Of a stretch of 64,000 nt of DNA, positions 42,945 through 55,559 are shown piece by piece (within the stretch, counting starts at the first letter, position 1; every line of letters begins with the position of its first letter). Made by a program: the position numbers and the translations under genes. A model generated the notes under the pieces. It was not told the origin of the DNA. It saw only the letters and a list, made by a program, of their open reading frames with translations, and searched no databases. This DNA is from Dryomyza anilis (Eukaryota > Arthropoda > Insecta > Diptera > Dryomyzidae): contig OX638135.1 in NCBI GenBank assembly GCA_951804985.1, positions 10,454,058 through 10,518,057 on the forward strand, written 5' to 3'.

Positions 42945-43246
42945 TCATTGTGACGTCGACCTCATCGTCCATATTCGACAACAATGAGTCCTCGTCGAGA
43001 AACAGATGGCTCACATTTAGCACTTCCGTATCCGATGAAGATAAATCTTCATCCATATATGGAGCCAGTAAGGGCAAGTGTTCACCACCGCATCCGTACA
43101 TTCTGTGTTCACCACCACAGCCGTGTTTTCCTCCTCAGTCGGCTTTATGCAGTCAGTGCTCCACTGTTCTGCTTTTCACCAGAGGGTACTGGTGCAATGG
43201 TATTGGTGCAACTCCTATCTTGGTGATATACCTTCAAGGTTATCGA

Positions 43247-44352
43247 TCAGAGACCATAGTTGATCTCCCCGTCGGTGGTAGCTAGAGGTGCCAAGGATTC
43301 CGCATTCACCACTATGAGTGCATGGCGTCTGCGACCAGTTGCCTCCTCCAGCTTGGCTATCTTCCAATTGTGGGTTGGAAGCTGCGGATTGCAAATACTG
43401 ATAATTTTCAGTATCGAGATCCGACGGTTCCGCAGGATTCCAGCAGCGAGTTCTGGTTCTGTTTTGATCTGGTCCCTCTCAATGACATCCAGTTTTGCTC
43501 CAGGCCAGATTTCACCAATTTTACCCACGCTTATCTTATAAAGGTCAAGTGACCTCTGATCAGCGCAGGCAATAAGTTTAACATGCCCCTGGTGCCATCC
43601 GGCATCCCTGCATGAATGTGTTGATACTGGGTGCTCCAAGATGAGGGAGAGGAATTGTGAGGAGAGTTTCTCCACCACAATTTTACAATTCTCTGGGGTG
43701 ATGCTACCGTCAGCGTCATTTCTGGCGATCACAGCTACCACAAGATTGTCCTTCAGCACTTCACTGAAGGGTCTCCTAGAACTGGAGGACTGTACTCTAG
43801 GCTTCTTTGGCTCTGGTTTAGCCTCTTCAGTAGACCTTTGACGCTTCGTTAGCATCTTGTCTTGAGCTGATTTTGGTGGGAGGTCGCCTACGAGGCCCTT
43901 AGCCCAATCCAAGGACAATGTCTGTTGGTCAGTACGGTTATTTTCTGGGATCCGGCTGATCCTGTTTAGAGTTCTGAAGGCAGCGCGTCGATCCAAGTAC
44001 GCCTTACGCCCGGGAGTGAGTTGCCGAGAGCTCGAGGCCGACTGGCTAGCCACATCCGAGGTTTTTCACTCAGGATCGTTGCTGTTTTTGAAGCGTTGCT
44101 TGGACCAGGCTTAACAGCCACTATCTTCGCTAGCTTCGATGTCGTGTTGTCACCTGGACCAGGTCTAAAAACCACTGTCCGTGCGGCCTTACTGGTGGAA
44201 GCGGGCTCAGAGTCCGAACTTCCCATCGGAATTTTGAGAGATCCGTTCTCTTTGTTCGTGCCGTTGTCCTTGTTACCGTCCTGGTTGTTGCCGTTGTTGT
44301 TTGTTGTGTTCTGTTTGTTTTTTTGTGTGTTTGTGTTCATATTTTTTCCCAC
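43247..44352 (-). pseudogene. LOA-like LINE ORF1 (gag-like)
   Basis: First 128 codons (44352-43966) are Asn/Lys/Gly-rich and then basic. A frameshift near 44050 moves to MASQSASSSRQLTPGRKAYL and onward to VIERDQIKTEPELAAGILRN and GRRRHALIVVNAESLAPLAT. The last block resembles the DUF4780-type domain of insect LINE ORF1 proteins. The frame ends NYGL and a TGA, after which in-frame SITLKVYHQD continues, so the stop is premature. ORF1 proteins coat the LINE RNA. Confidence 0.72.
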
Positions 44353-44504
44353 GAGTGTCGGAGAAGGGTAGGTCCACCCGCACAGAGATCCGTATATGCG
44401 GGTGAGGGTTATTTCGGAGGGCGCCGGGTATCCGGATGAGCCGCTTTACTGTGCTATTTTTAAACTGGGCCCACAGCCTAGCAGATTATCGACACCGAAT
44501 CTTT

Positions 44505-46245
44505 TATTTTAATAATAATCCTGATTCTGGAAATGCACTTCAACCACGACGAAGCACACAAAGAAGTAAAACATGCACGAAGAAGAAGAACAAGAAATCC
44601 ACCAAACAATAAAATCGACGCAAAAGAGACTATGTTTAAATATTAATTGCAAAAGAAGGTCGTTTAAATTTGTTGGGAAAAGGTCTGAAATGGTAATGTG
44701 ATGTAATGAAGTACAAAAGAATAATGATAAAACGACATGTGAGAGTTATGGCTCGGACGACTACAATTAGACATCATTACCAGGATTTGCTAACTTGATA
44801 ATAAAGGAGATGGGAAGGTAGATTTCTGTTTGGCTCATGAACATATGTCATTATTTCAGAAAATCAGTATCTGACGATGCCTGAACTAGGTAAGATATCG
44901 AGTGTACGAAGGGTTTTGAAGGGTTATTATGTCGCGGTTGGACCATTTTTCATAACCTTTTAGGTTAATCGCAATAAAACAGTATTCCATAATTGAAAAT
45001 ACGTATAACTATTTAACATTTAAACATATACAAAACTAGAAAAAAATTGAAAAAGGCTTTGAAAAATATTCGAAATGTATATAATTTGAGAAAATATTAA
45101 ATAAAACCAATCGATTTCATTTGAAATTTGTACTTACACTTCATAAAAATATTTTCATAATATTAGTAAAATGATTCGAACAGAAAAGCGTCGCAGGCGA
45201 AAATTTATCCATTGTTTTGTGAACATTTATTGATTCAACTGCAAAATTCAAATTTTATATACCAATTTATTTATTAATGTATATTTCTATTTTTTTTTTT
45301 TAACAATTGTTTTAATAAATAAGGGTGTTTATGAAATATGAAAACAAACAAATGAAAATTTTAGCAGTACTCTTTCAGAATTCGATGAAATTTGAAAGTA
45401 TGATGAAACAACATAAATATAAGATATTGGTAAAATTTTAGTTTCCCAGACGATGTGCACACAAAAGAAAAATTGTGTAATTTTACGATCATAAAGCGAG
45501 GCAACTTGTTTCCAACTTGAATCGATGTCCGCAGTATTTCATGCACACAAAGCTAAAATGATACTCGTCCATTTCGTTCACAACCTAAAAATAAACAGAA
45601 ATTTGGTAAAAATAATAACAAGAACACTTTAATGTTTATGAATACAAAATTAATTTAAAAATGTTTATAAAACCACTGTCTTCTGGTATATAGTTGAGTG
45701 ATGTCCCCTATTTATAGATGTCTTTACAGCAAGCGAGTTAAATTAGAATAAATAAGCATGGCTTGGCGTCATTTTCACTACAGACTAATAGTCGCAAGTT
45801 TCAACAAGATGTGCTTAAAATTCAACAAAGCTTGTGTAAGAATAAACAAATGATGTCTAAATTTTCTACGCGTGTCTAATCTTAAATATTCGGCATATCA
45901 ATATTAAACATTTTGTGCTTAATATCACACAACAAAGGTTTAAAAATGCAAATAAAATGCATGTATACGTAAATAGTCATAGTATAGTATACGTAAATTG
46001 TCAAACATTAAACAATAATTGTCTAAATAATTTTTTAAAAACACTTTTATACGCATATGTGCACAAAATTCGCAAATTTACACAAAAAAATACACAATTT
46101 TACGTAGTAATTTTAAACTCAGTTTTTAGAGTGCAGTTTTAAATAAATACTCAATTACAATAGGTTATGGGAACAGCAACCCACAAAAATATTTGTCAAA
46201 AAAAAAAATAATTTTGAAATAGTGTAAACATTTTTCAAGAAAATT
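44505..46245. other. Inner part of right arm: gypsy-A-like UTR and AT-rich segment
   Basis: 44505-44790 matches the gypsy-A 3' UTR in plus orientation. 44791-46245 mirrors 33592-34840 and includes the ~210 bases missing there. Within those bases the minus strand shows tttctgtttatttttag, then an ATG frame of 25 codons with a cysteine/histidine pair, then a stop. I cannot assign it. Confidence 0.4.
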
Positions 46246-47600
46246 TGTATGATAGTTTCTGGTAAAATTCCTACAAGATCCATGTATACTTTATCAAATG
46301 CTCTCACTGGCGTATCAGTTAGGACCATTGGCATTTTAGTAAGCCTGGAACTTTTATTTACTTCGCATTTTGAACAATTTTTAACGTAATATTTTTTTTT
46401 GTTTCTGCATACCTTTCCACTTAAATTGTCTTCTGATTCTAAAATATGTTTTTACTGCGCCCTGATTCCCTCCTAATGCTGAATCATGAACATCTTTTAT
46501 TACCGTTGTAATCTCTTCCGGGTCAGTTAATAAGTGTGCAGGATTTGTTTTGTTATTTGCATCTGTTATTGTTTCATCTACGACCGGTGTACTTATTTGG
46601 GGCTTTGTTTTTGTAATTTGTTGATATATTTTGTGTAGTTTTGGATCGTGTTTGTACGGCTGTAATATCTGGTTCTATATATGATACTCTGCTTAAAGCA
46701 TTCGCATTTAAATTCTTTATGCCTGGTTTCTAAATTATTTCAAAGTCATATTCCGCTTCCTACTTCACCATGAGATAGGACTGCACCTACTGCTTTGTTA
46801 CTTGCGTCTGTTGTTAGTAAAAAAGTTTTTGTAAAATCTGGATATGCTAATATTGGAGGTGAAATTATTGATTCTTTCAATTTAATAAATAAATTTTGAC
46901 AATCGTCCGTCCATGTCAATTTCACGTCCTTTTTAAGTAAATTGTTAATTGGTAATGATAACCTTGCCATATTGCTTATGAACTTTCTGTAAAAATTAAT
47001 TAATCCCAAGAATGCTTGTACTTATTTTCTGTTTCCTTATACTGGAATATTTTTAACGCCTTAGCGGGGTCTGGCAGCGCACCAAGTTCCTAACATTTAT
47101 GTCCTAAATATACAAATTCACGACGCAAAAACTGACATTTTTCGGTATTTAATTTTAAATTATGGTCTCTTAATTTCTGTAATACTTTACTTAATCTGTG
47201 TTCATGTTCGCTTATATTTTTCCCATACACAACTATATCATCAAGATATACAAAACAATCGATACCCTGTAATCCTGTTAAGATGTGATTCATTATCCTC
47301 TGGAAAGTTGCTGGTGCCCCTGTTAAACCGAAAGGCGTATTATTGAATTTAAAATGTCCAAGTCCTGTAATGAAAGCAGTTTTTTCTTTATCACCTTCTT
47401 CTACTAAAACCTGATGATAGCCACTTGCTAAATCTAAAGTTGAAAAATAACGACTGTGACCTAATTGATCTAATATTTCGTCTATTCGCGGAATCGGAAA
47501 TACCTGTTTTATGGTTACGTCATTTAAATTACGAAAATCTATGACAAGTCTCCATTTTTTGTCAGCGTTTTGTCGCTCCTTGAAATGTTTGAAATATCGC
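46246..47600 (-). pseudogene. Gypsy-A2 RT, RNase H and integrase fragments (right)
   Basis: Mirror of 32240-33591. The RT frame is 170 codons with RLVIDFRNLND, FVYLDDIVVYG and KLNTEKCQFLRREF. The RNase H start TTDASNKAVGAVLSH is present. The integrase ends at LPETI with YMDLVG. Same breaks as in the left arm; Arg instead of Cys in DFRNLND is the likely ancestral state because gypsy-A also has Arg there (DFRKLND). Confidence 0.82.
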
Positions 47601-49962
47601 AAGAAATAAATTATTTATTCTGAACGATAGTTAGTTTACCCTCAAGGTGTGCCAAAATACTTTTGCAAAAAATATATGGGACATTCCACACCAAATCGAC
47701 CAGCGGTTAGAACTCATCTTCTTCGATTTCAATGAAACTTGCACAACTGATAAAGGGTATCGAGATATACATTGATCAATTTTTGTTTTATTTTTTCGTC
47801 CACTACTTCCAGAGATGTAGTGGTTCAAGTTTACAAAAAATGACCCAAAAATCACTTTTATATGGTTGTTAATATTTCAATATCTCTTAAAGTTAAAATA
47901 CCAGAACTCCGTTGATGGCTCTAACCGTTTGTAAATTAAATAAATATATATAAATTGTGTTATAAAAAGTACTAATAGTAACAGAGTATAATATAGTGCA
48001 GTATATAATTTCTGAAACTAATGTGAAAAAACCACACATGAAAATCAGTGTTTCGATTTTTAAACAGAATTTGGCATGTTTTTTTACAAAAGCCTCCGTG
48101 AATTACTTGCCTACGTTATGTGCTGTACCAAATATAAAGCGAGCCTGGACCGTCTGGTTTAGCGTCTGCTGGTGCAATTGTGCATTCATTGATGCTGTTA
48201 CTTGTAATTGCAGTTTTAAACCAATTATTTATTTATGCATTTAAAAATTTGTATATGAATTCTATTATTATAATTTTCCACTGTGCATGTTTAAAGATTT
48301 TTAATAAAAGTAAATAAAAAAAAAACAATATTTTATTTTTATTTTATTTTCAGAATTTTTTTCCAAAAATATTTAAATATGTTTCTATGCAAACATACTA
48401 CTTTTTGTACTGAAACAACTGATATGTTTCACTGGAAACATATTTATATTCAGGTCGTTCAAAATCATGTTTTAATTTGAACATAGTTATGTTTCGGTTC
48501 AAATATTTATTTTGTTTGGATGTAGTAATTATTATGTTTTCATTAGATCATACACCATTTTAAGGGGCAACATTAAAATGTTTTCGAGATATTATAATGT
48601 AGGTCAGAGCTCATTACAACACTGTTCAAGTCTCAATACAACCCTGTTTACAAATGATTTATCAGATTCATGTTAATGCCTGCTAAGTTATGTTTGGGAG
48701 AGCCCTTTTTTTTGCAGCGTGTATGTGTAAACATATTATATATTTCCCAGCAGAATCTGTCAAACTTATCATAAATATGTTACAATACAAACATAAAATT
48801 TGAATTACATTTGAATATACTATTTCTTGGAAGTTTACTTGGTTATAATCATGTTTCAAAACAAACAGAAATAGCTGTTCAAATCTAAGTATAACGTATG
48901 TTTGCAACGCTCGTCTTCATTCGATTAGTTATCGACAGACGAAGTTGGCAACGTTGCGTAGCATTTCCTACCTACGCCATGTTTGCCTTCGTTGTTTAAA
49001 AACAAACAAAAAAGAAACTGGATTTAAATAAATGTATTCTTTCAACATTCTTCTTGTATACGAAGTTTACACTCGGTGACCGCCATTTTCTGCATACGTG
49101 TGTTTTGATGTTTGTTGAGAAAACGTTTTCGTATTAGTAATACGTTGTCATTTATAAATTTGAAAATATACAAATTGTGATAAAAAAAGTACAAATAGTA
49201 ACAATTAATATCATTTAATAGTGCAGTATATAATTTAGTTGTTCCTGAATGTTTTTCTAAAAATATTGTGAAAAGCCGACCCGGATATTTCATCGAAAAA
49301 ATCACAACTGAAAAATCAGTGCTTCTATTTTTAAAAAGAATTCAGCATGGTTTTTTACAACATGCTCCGCGAATTTCTTGCCAACGCATAGCTGCACGGA
49401 GACTTGTACTTGCAGTTTTAATGCACATATTTATTTATGCATTTAAAAAATTGTATATGAATTCAAATATTATTAATTCCCACTGTGTGTGTTTAATGAT
49501 ATTTAATAAAAATTAATAAAAAATATATATATATATTTTATTTTAATGATTCCTTTCCAAAAATATTTAGATATGTTTTTATGCAAATATACTATTTTTG
49601 AACTGAAACAACTGATATGTTTCTCTGGAAACATATTTATATTCATGTCGTTACAAATCATGTTATATTTTAAACATATTTATGTTTCGGTTCAAATATT
49701 TATTTTGTTTGGATGTAGCAATTATTATGTTTCTATTAGAACATACACCATTTTAAGGGGGAACATCAAAATGTTTCCGTGATATCATAATGTAAATAAG
49801 AGCTCATTACAACACTGTTCAAGTCTCAATACAACCCTGTTTACAAATGATTTATCAGGCAATTATATATTATGTGTACATAAAATTCCAAACATACATG
49901 TTAATGCCTGCAAAATTATGATTGGGAGGTCCATTTTTTTTTTTGCAGCGTGTAGTATTTAT
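47601..49962 (-). repeat. Unclassified ~1.15 kb unit pair (right arm)
   Basis: Mirror of 29932-32236. The 49490 region keeps the ~80 bases lost in the left arm. The 48663 region lacks ~40 bases that the left unit keeps near 31140. No frame recognised. Confidence 0.6.
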
Positions 49963-51320
49963 TAGGGATGTAACGGATGTCACTTTTGCGGATGCGAATG
50001 CGGAGGCGGATCTTAAAAAAAAGATCCGCGCATGCGGATGCGGATCTCTCTTAACAAATTTTATATACATTCAAAAGCAATGAAAATCATATTTAATTAA
50101 AAGAAAAATAATATTAAAATTCAAATAATATTATTAAATTCATACAATTTTAAAAAATTGAAGCACGTATTAAGACATTTACTTTTGGCGAAATATTAAA
50201 TTTTGATTTTTCAAATTTATTTATTTACTTTAGATCACTTTATTTGCTTTAAAAATATTTATCAAAATATATCAAATAACACAATAGACACCAGATTAGG
50301 GCATTATTCAAATACATTTCAAATAAATTTTTTTTAATCAGTTTTTAAATCGTCAAATTTCAAACATATATTCGTTATTAGAAATTTAAAAAAAATATAT
50401 TGAAATAAATTTAATCAAAAAAAATATTTGTGAATACAAATTTATTCTAAATAAACTATTGAATAAATATTAAAAAAAACTCAATGAAATTTGAAATGAT
50501 TTCCATACAAATAAAATTTATTCGTTATTCAAAATGTTTGAATAAAAAACTGAAAAATAACGAAATAGAGCTTTTTGCATAAAAAGCTGTAATTTTATTC
50601 TTTTGACTGGTTGTAACTTTGATCAACCCCAATTTCATTATAGTATTTTGAATGGTATTCAAAATAAATCTCTAAGATTTGAAACTCTTTCAACGCAAAA
50701 GTCGTGGGAGCAAATCGTTTTTTAAGAATATGTTTCGGACATCCCCCCGACTATTTTAAGACAAAATTTGGTTTTTAAAATAAAATGGTTTTTAAAATAT
50801 CGAATTTACAAATTTTTGCGGTTTTTTAAAATATTTTTTTTATAAACAGCAAAAAAAAAAATTAAACCGCGATATTTTAAAAATACCGCCCACAATATTT
50901 TTTTTATTTTGGTCCTAAAATACTCGGGGAGACGTCCGAAACATATTCTTAATAAACGAATTTGGTATACGACTTTTGGATTGCAGTTGTTTCAGGGTGG
51001 GCGAGTGAGTTCTTGATTAAATCTGGAAGCCAATCGGAGTAACATACTAAGAAATCGGATAATTTTTCCTATCTTCAATATAAAAATATTTATTTATTGA
51101 GAATGTTACAATATAATTGCTGTGCTGAAATCGTACATAAAATATTTAATTAATTCAAAATTTATTAACAAAAATTGCATTCAAATTGTTACGTTTAAAA
51201 ATTTTTAATTTTTAATAAAGAAAAACATCCTCAAAGATGAGGATGTGTAAATGCGGATGCGGATGTCAAAATAATGCGGATGCTCCGCGTTTGCGGATGC
51301 GGAGCTCCGTAACATCCCTA
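49963..51320. mobile_element. hAT-like non-autonomous transposon (right copy)
   Basis: 1358 bp with tagggatgt/acatcccta ends and perfect 8-base duplications gtatttat at 49955-49962 and 51321-51328. Slightly longer than the left copy because of extra gcggatgc-type repeats near 51280. The perfect duplication shows that the left-arm mismatch is a later change. Confidence 0.8.
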
Positions 51321-51328
51321 GTATTTAT

Positions 51329-52100
51329 AGTAGAATTGTTTGTATCTGATTCACCATACTGATTAAAATTTGAAAATTTTGGTTTAAAATTGTTGTCTAT
51401 AATATCCTTTTCTGTACCATTTTATACTGAGACATAAACTTTATTTTTGTTAACATTCGATAAGCTTTCTCCCAAATATACTGCAGGATAAATTTCTTGC
51501 TTATGTATTAATACAATTTGAATTTTTCTTTTTAGTGTAATTTCTATTATTTTTGCGGTTCTCGGCATGATTTTTATTTCATGATTGTAATAAATATTTT
51601 CTATGTCCGCTCGAGTTTTCATTGGTAACCGGATAGTGTGATTCTTTCCTTTATCATTGAATGTTATGGTTTTGTCTATCGCATTTATTATAGATCAATT
51701 CCATAAATTGTCACGTCCATTTATTAAGTCTGCTTGTACTCCTTGCTCAAGTGACAATACGTGTAGCATTAAACTTAAGCTGAACCCTGGTGATCCTAAT
51801 GTCTTAACACACCTACCAAAAGCTCCATTCAAATCCTTTTGAATATATTTGTTAAAGCCCTGAGTCTACTAATAAAATAAGTCTTCCATTTTTAGCTGCC
51901 TCGCAAGGTACTTCAATGAAAACATCACTTATATTAGATCAATTCGAACAATCTCCATTCCAATTGTGTATTATGCAATTTTCTTTTGCATTTAATTCAT
52001 ATTTTAATTCATTGTTTACCTCCTCCAGTTCTTGAAAGTTTAATAGAGTAGTAAATTTGACCACATCTGTTCTACAATTCCTAACTCCCTTGGCCCTACT
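51329..52100 (-). pseudogene. Gypsy-A2 protease and linker (right)
   Basis: Mirror of 27500-28581 without the SINE. The linker TAKIIEITLKRKIQIVL is intact (51422-51622). The uninterrupted tataagtga at ~51930 is the SINE empty site. Confidence 0.78.
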
Positions 52101-52161
52101 TTACTTTTCTTTTGGGGTCCCCAGTTTATTGGCCTAGACCAAGCCCCACTTAGTTGATTAC

Positions 52162-52840
52162 TTAGTTTGTCACTGATTTGAATTTTGTTTTCGCATAACA
52201 CTTATCTATTTTATGCCCTTTTCTATCACACCATTAGCATTTCATATTACTATTATTATTTTCTAAGTTATTATTTTTACTATTATTATTACCTAACTGT
52301 GTTTTACAATCTTTCATATTAATATTGGCACATTTCCAATTAGCTTCATGGCCATAATTTCCACATTCGTAGCAGAAAGGCTCATTTGTCCTACTAATAT
52401 AATCTAGTATGTCCTAATTTCATACAGAATGAACATATCGGAACATTCCTTTCCTAGGTTATTTTATCATTTTTTTCTGAATTTTCTCTTTGCTTAATTA
52501 TTTCTGAACTAGTTTCTGCCTCAACATTATATTCGTACTCATTTAACTTTGGTTTTAGCTGCATAATAGCGTCAATATTTAATGCTTCTTCCAATAATGC
52601 ATCTAATGTGTCTGACTTACTACATAATAATACAACTTTTATTGTTGGATCCTTCACCCCTACTTTAAATGAGATCAATACTGACTTCTGTAATTTCAAT
52701 CTGAATACGTCATCATGAGCTATCTTTTTCCGGTATTTTTTACTTGCAATTTCTAATGCAATGGATTGCACCTCGTCTAATCGTCTTCCAAACGCTCTAA
52801 AACTCTCTTAACTATTTTGAAAAACTTTTTCTGTGCCCAT
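52162..52840 (-). pseudogene. Gypsy-A2 gag (right), with internal deletion
   Basis: Mirror of 26752-27430, same fused start MGTEKVFQNS with stop, and same two knuckle motifs. Small differences (LDALLEEAL versus LDAFLEEAL). Confidence 0.8.
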
Positions 52841-53397
52841 TTTGCTAGACGATTATTTATCTGATAATTTTTGATTTATTGAGAATAGATTAAGCTTATT
52901 AAGAATAGATTAAGTTGATTTAATTTTTCTATTAAATATATTACTACTTTATTTTTATTTACATTTTTTTTTTAAATTTTTAATGTTTTTTCTAAAACAT
53001 CTCATCATTTTATAACTGAATACTGAATTTTTTATGTAATTTAATTTTGTTAAATTCTCCAATTTTGTTATTTAATTAATTTCACAACGCTAAAAACTAT
53101 GAAAATTCTTAAATTTTTCAACATTTTAATTTAAGTTTTTTGAAGTTTATTTAATTTCACAATTTTATGAAATTCTCAAATTTTATCATTTCTTTAAAAA
53201 TGTTTAATTGCTTGTTTTTTTTTCATTATTTTTTTTTTTGTTTTTGTAAATCAAAATTCTCAAATGTTTCTTTTGTTTTATATCACAAATTCATAAAGAT
53301 TATTTTTTTTTCAATCTTTTTCACAATACTCACGACTCCTACTTTTAATCTCCATCCAATCCTTCCTGTCACTTGGGATATGATGTTTGGTTAGAAA

Positions 53398-53758
53398 ACC
53401 GGCTGCGCCAAATGTTGTAATTAAAATGTCGGTTGCTTACACGTGGGGACAAATGTCACAACGTTCCATTTATAATTACCCATGATGTCCTACCAGAGAA
53501 TGTCCAACGTTTAAGTTCCATTTTTACTATCATGAAATAATTAATACAAGTCTTTTCTTCTAAGAAATACTTTTATTTAATGAAAGTTTTAATTATAAAA
53601 GAAGACTATTAAAATCAAAACTTAACCTCTACTCACCACATCGGTATCTTGCGACTCACGAAACCCTTGCTTATGGCCGTAACTTCAATGAGTAGATACT
53701 ATTGATGTTTGTACCGAATAGATATCTCTTACCTATCCGGTGTAACTAATAACTAACC
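53398..53758 (-). mobile_element. Gypsy-A2 PBS and 5' LTR (truncated)
   Basis: The minus strand shows an LTR ending acaaca at 53413, then the PBS tggcgcagccgg (53409-53398), as in gypsy-A. The ~345-base LTR part is only partly similar to the gypsy-A LTR and lacks a TG start; it stops at the RTE-like LINE tail (53759). Confidence 0.7.
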
Positions 53759-55357
53759 TTATTTACTTACTTAAATGGCCCTTACAACCGTGGGTCGGTT
53801 TTGGCCGCTGAGATGAAGCCGCGCCAATCGGATCTGCTTTGCGCGCGCTGACGCCAGTTAGAAATACCAAGCGTTGTCAGGTTGTCCTTAACTTGGTCTT
53901 TCCAACGCAGATTTGAACGACCTCTTCTACGCTGTCCACCTTCGAGTTTCGATTCAAGCACCTTCTTGGCTGGAGTGTTTTCATCCATTCGTTCGACTTG
54001 ACCTAGCCAGCGAAGCGGATGGATCTTGATGCGCTTGACTATGTCAATGTCGTCGAATAATTCGTACAGCTCATGGTTCATCCCTATTCGATACTCGTTA
54101 GCAAAGCAGATAGGGCCAAATATTTTATGGAGAATCTTGTTTCTTTATGTCCTACTTTATGTTTCTGCACCATAAAGTATGACGGGCATGATGAGTGACT
54201 TGTAGAGCGTTATTTTTGTACGGCGAAAGAGTGCTCTACTTCTCAATTGCCTACTGAGCCCAAAGTAGCACCTGTTGGCAAGAGTTATTCTCCGTTTGAT
54301 CTCCAGGCTGACGTCGTTTTGCTGTTTACGCTGGATCCCAGATAGACGAAGTCCTTCACAATGTCGAACTTGTGGGTGTCAAAATCAGCTTTTTGTCCAA
54401 GACGCTCGGACTCTTTTTTGCTTGTTGACACAAGGAACTTCGTTTTGTCCTCGTTCACCGCTAGACCCATTCGACGCGACTCTTTCTCCAATCTGGAGAA
54501 TGCTGCGCTGACTGCTCGTGTGCTCCTGCCTGCCAATGCTCATATCAATATTGTCGGCATATACGACCAGCATGACACTTTTTTGAGGATAGTGCCGCTT
54601 TGTCGGAGTTCGGCAGCTCAAACTATTTTCTCCATCAATAAGTTAAAAAAGTCGCACGATAGGGAGTCACCCTGTCTGAAACCTCGTTCGTTATGAAATG
54701 GCTCGGAGAGGTCTTTTCCTATTCTCACTGAGCACCGTGTGTTGCTCAGGGTCATCCTGCAAAGCCTTATAAATTTCGTAGGTATACCGAACTCAGACAT
54801 TGCGGCGTATAATCGTTCCCTTATCAGGGTGTCGAAGGCGGCTTTATAGCCGACTATTAGGTGGTAGTTGTCGATCTGTTTTTCTAGGGTCTTTTCCTGG
54901 ATTAGGCGCAATGTGAAAATCTGGTCTATGGTGGACTTTCCAGGTCTGAAGCCGCACTGATAAGGTCCAATCAGTCTATTGACGATGGGCTTCAGTTTTT
55001 TACATAATACGCTCGATAGAACCTTGTATGCGATATTGAGTAGTTTGACCAAACGGTAGTTGGCACAGATAGTGGGATCCCCTTTCTTAAGGATTGGGCA
55101 GAGTACACTGAGGTTCCAGTCACTTGGCATGCTTTCATCCGACCATATTCTGCTTACGAGCTCGTGCATGCTCTCTATTAGCTCTTCGCCTCCGGTCTTA
55201 AACAATTCAGCAGGCAGGCCATCAGCACCTGCGGCTTTGTTGTTTTTCAGCCGAGCAATGGCTGTTCTGACCTCGTCATGGTCGGGTGGCGGAATCTCAA
55301 CGTCGTCATCAAGTACTGGGGTTGCCGGGTTTGCTTCTCTATCGGTGGAATTGAGGT
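53759..55357 (-). pseudogene. RTE-like LINE, second locus
   Basis: From 55357: DDDVEIPPPDHDEV, FKTGGEELIESMHELVSRIW, NLSVLCPILKKGDPTICANY, YQCGFRPGKSTIDQIFTLRL, FKAAFD-like YKAAFDTLIRERLYAAMSEF, GFRQGDSLSCDFFNLLMEKI; then in other frames MLVVYADNIDMS (the Asp-Asp pair of YADD is YADN) and GLAVNEDKTKFLVSTSK. The end is INHE/MNHELYELFDDIDIVKRIK and WRQRAQSRSDWRGFISAAK. The tail is (ttac)n at 53764-53773. The 5' end is cut by the gypsy-C array LTR. It keeps the region split by gypsy-A at the other locus. Confidence 0.88.
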
Positions 55358-55548
55358 TGTTGTAATGTTTAAATTAAAACAAAATATTTAATATCTTTTA
55401 TATCAAAAAAACAGTTCTTTATTTGTTTGGAAAATTATATGAATGAATTTTTATAAATGAAAATTTTTGATTAATAACAATAAGAAATAATTATTAATTT
55501 AAAACAAGTTAAATTACAGTAGATATGAAATCTAGTGTGGTAGCCACA
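55358..55548 (-). repeat. Gypsy-C LTR 1 (191 bp)
   Basis: Minus strand begins tgtggctaccacac and ends acaaca. It follows the polypurine tract (gagggggagt, 55551-55560). Leftmost LTR, so it is the terminal 3' LTR of the array and abuts the host LINE. Confidence 0.92.
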
Positions 55549-55559
55549 CTACTCCCCCT

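Larger units (their letters stand above)
38641..44504 (-). mobile_element. LOA/R1-like LINE, nearly full length, broken
   Basis: Non-LTR retrotransposon with ORF1 (43247-44352) and ORF2 pieces: endonuclease, RT, RNase H and a C-terminal Cys/His block. The 5' end near 44504 coincides with the inner edge of palindrome 2; the 3' end joins A3 integrase near 38640. Many stops and frameshifts, and a ~0.83 kb insertion in RT. The RNase H after RT and the SFLLKTLERLLD block favour LOA or a related clade. Confidence 0.82.
44505..53251 (-). repeat. Palindrome 2, right arm
   Basis: Inverted copy of 26361-35076. It lacks the SINE, keeps ~80 bases near 49420-49500 and ~210 bases at about 45366-45577 that the left arm has lost. 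The inner edge abuts the LOA-like LINE; at the outer edge this arm continues into an intact A2 leader, PBS and LTR. Confidence 0.95.

Noticed and set aside
42917..43285. Plus-strand proteins in the LOA-like LINE
   Set aside because: Antisense to ORF1 and the endonuclease; no recognisable motif.
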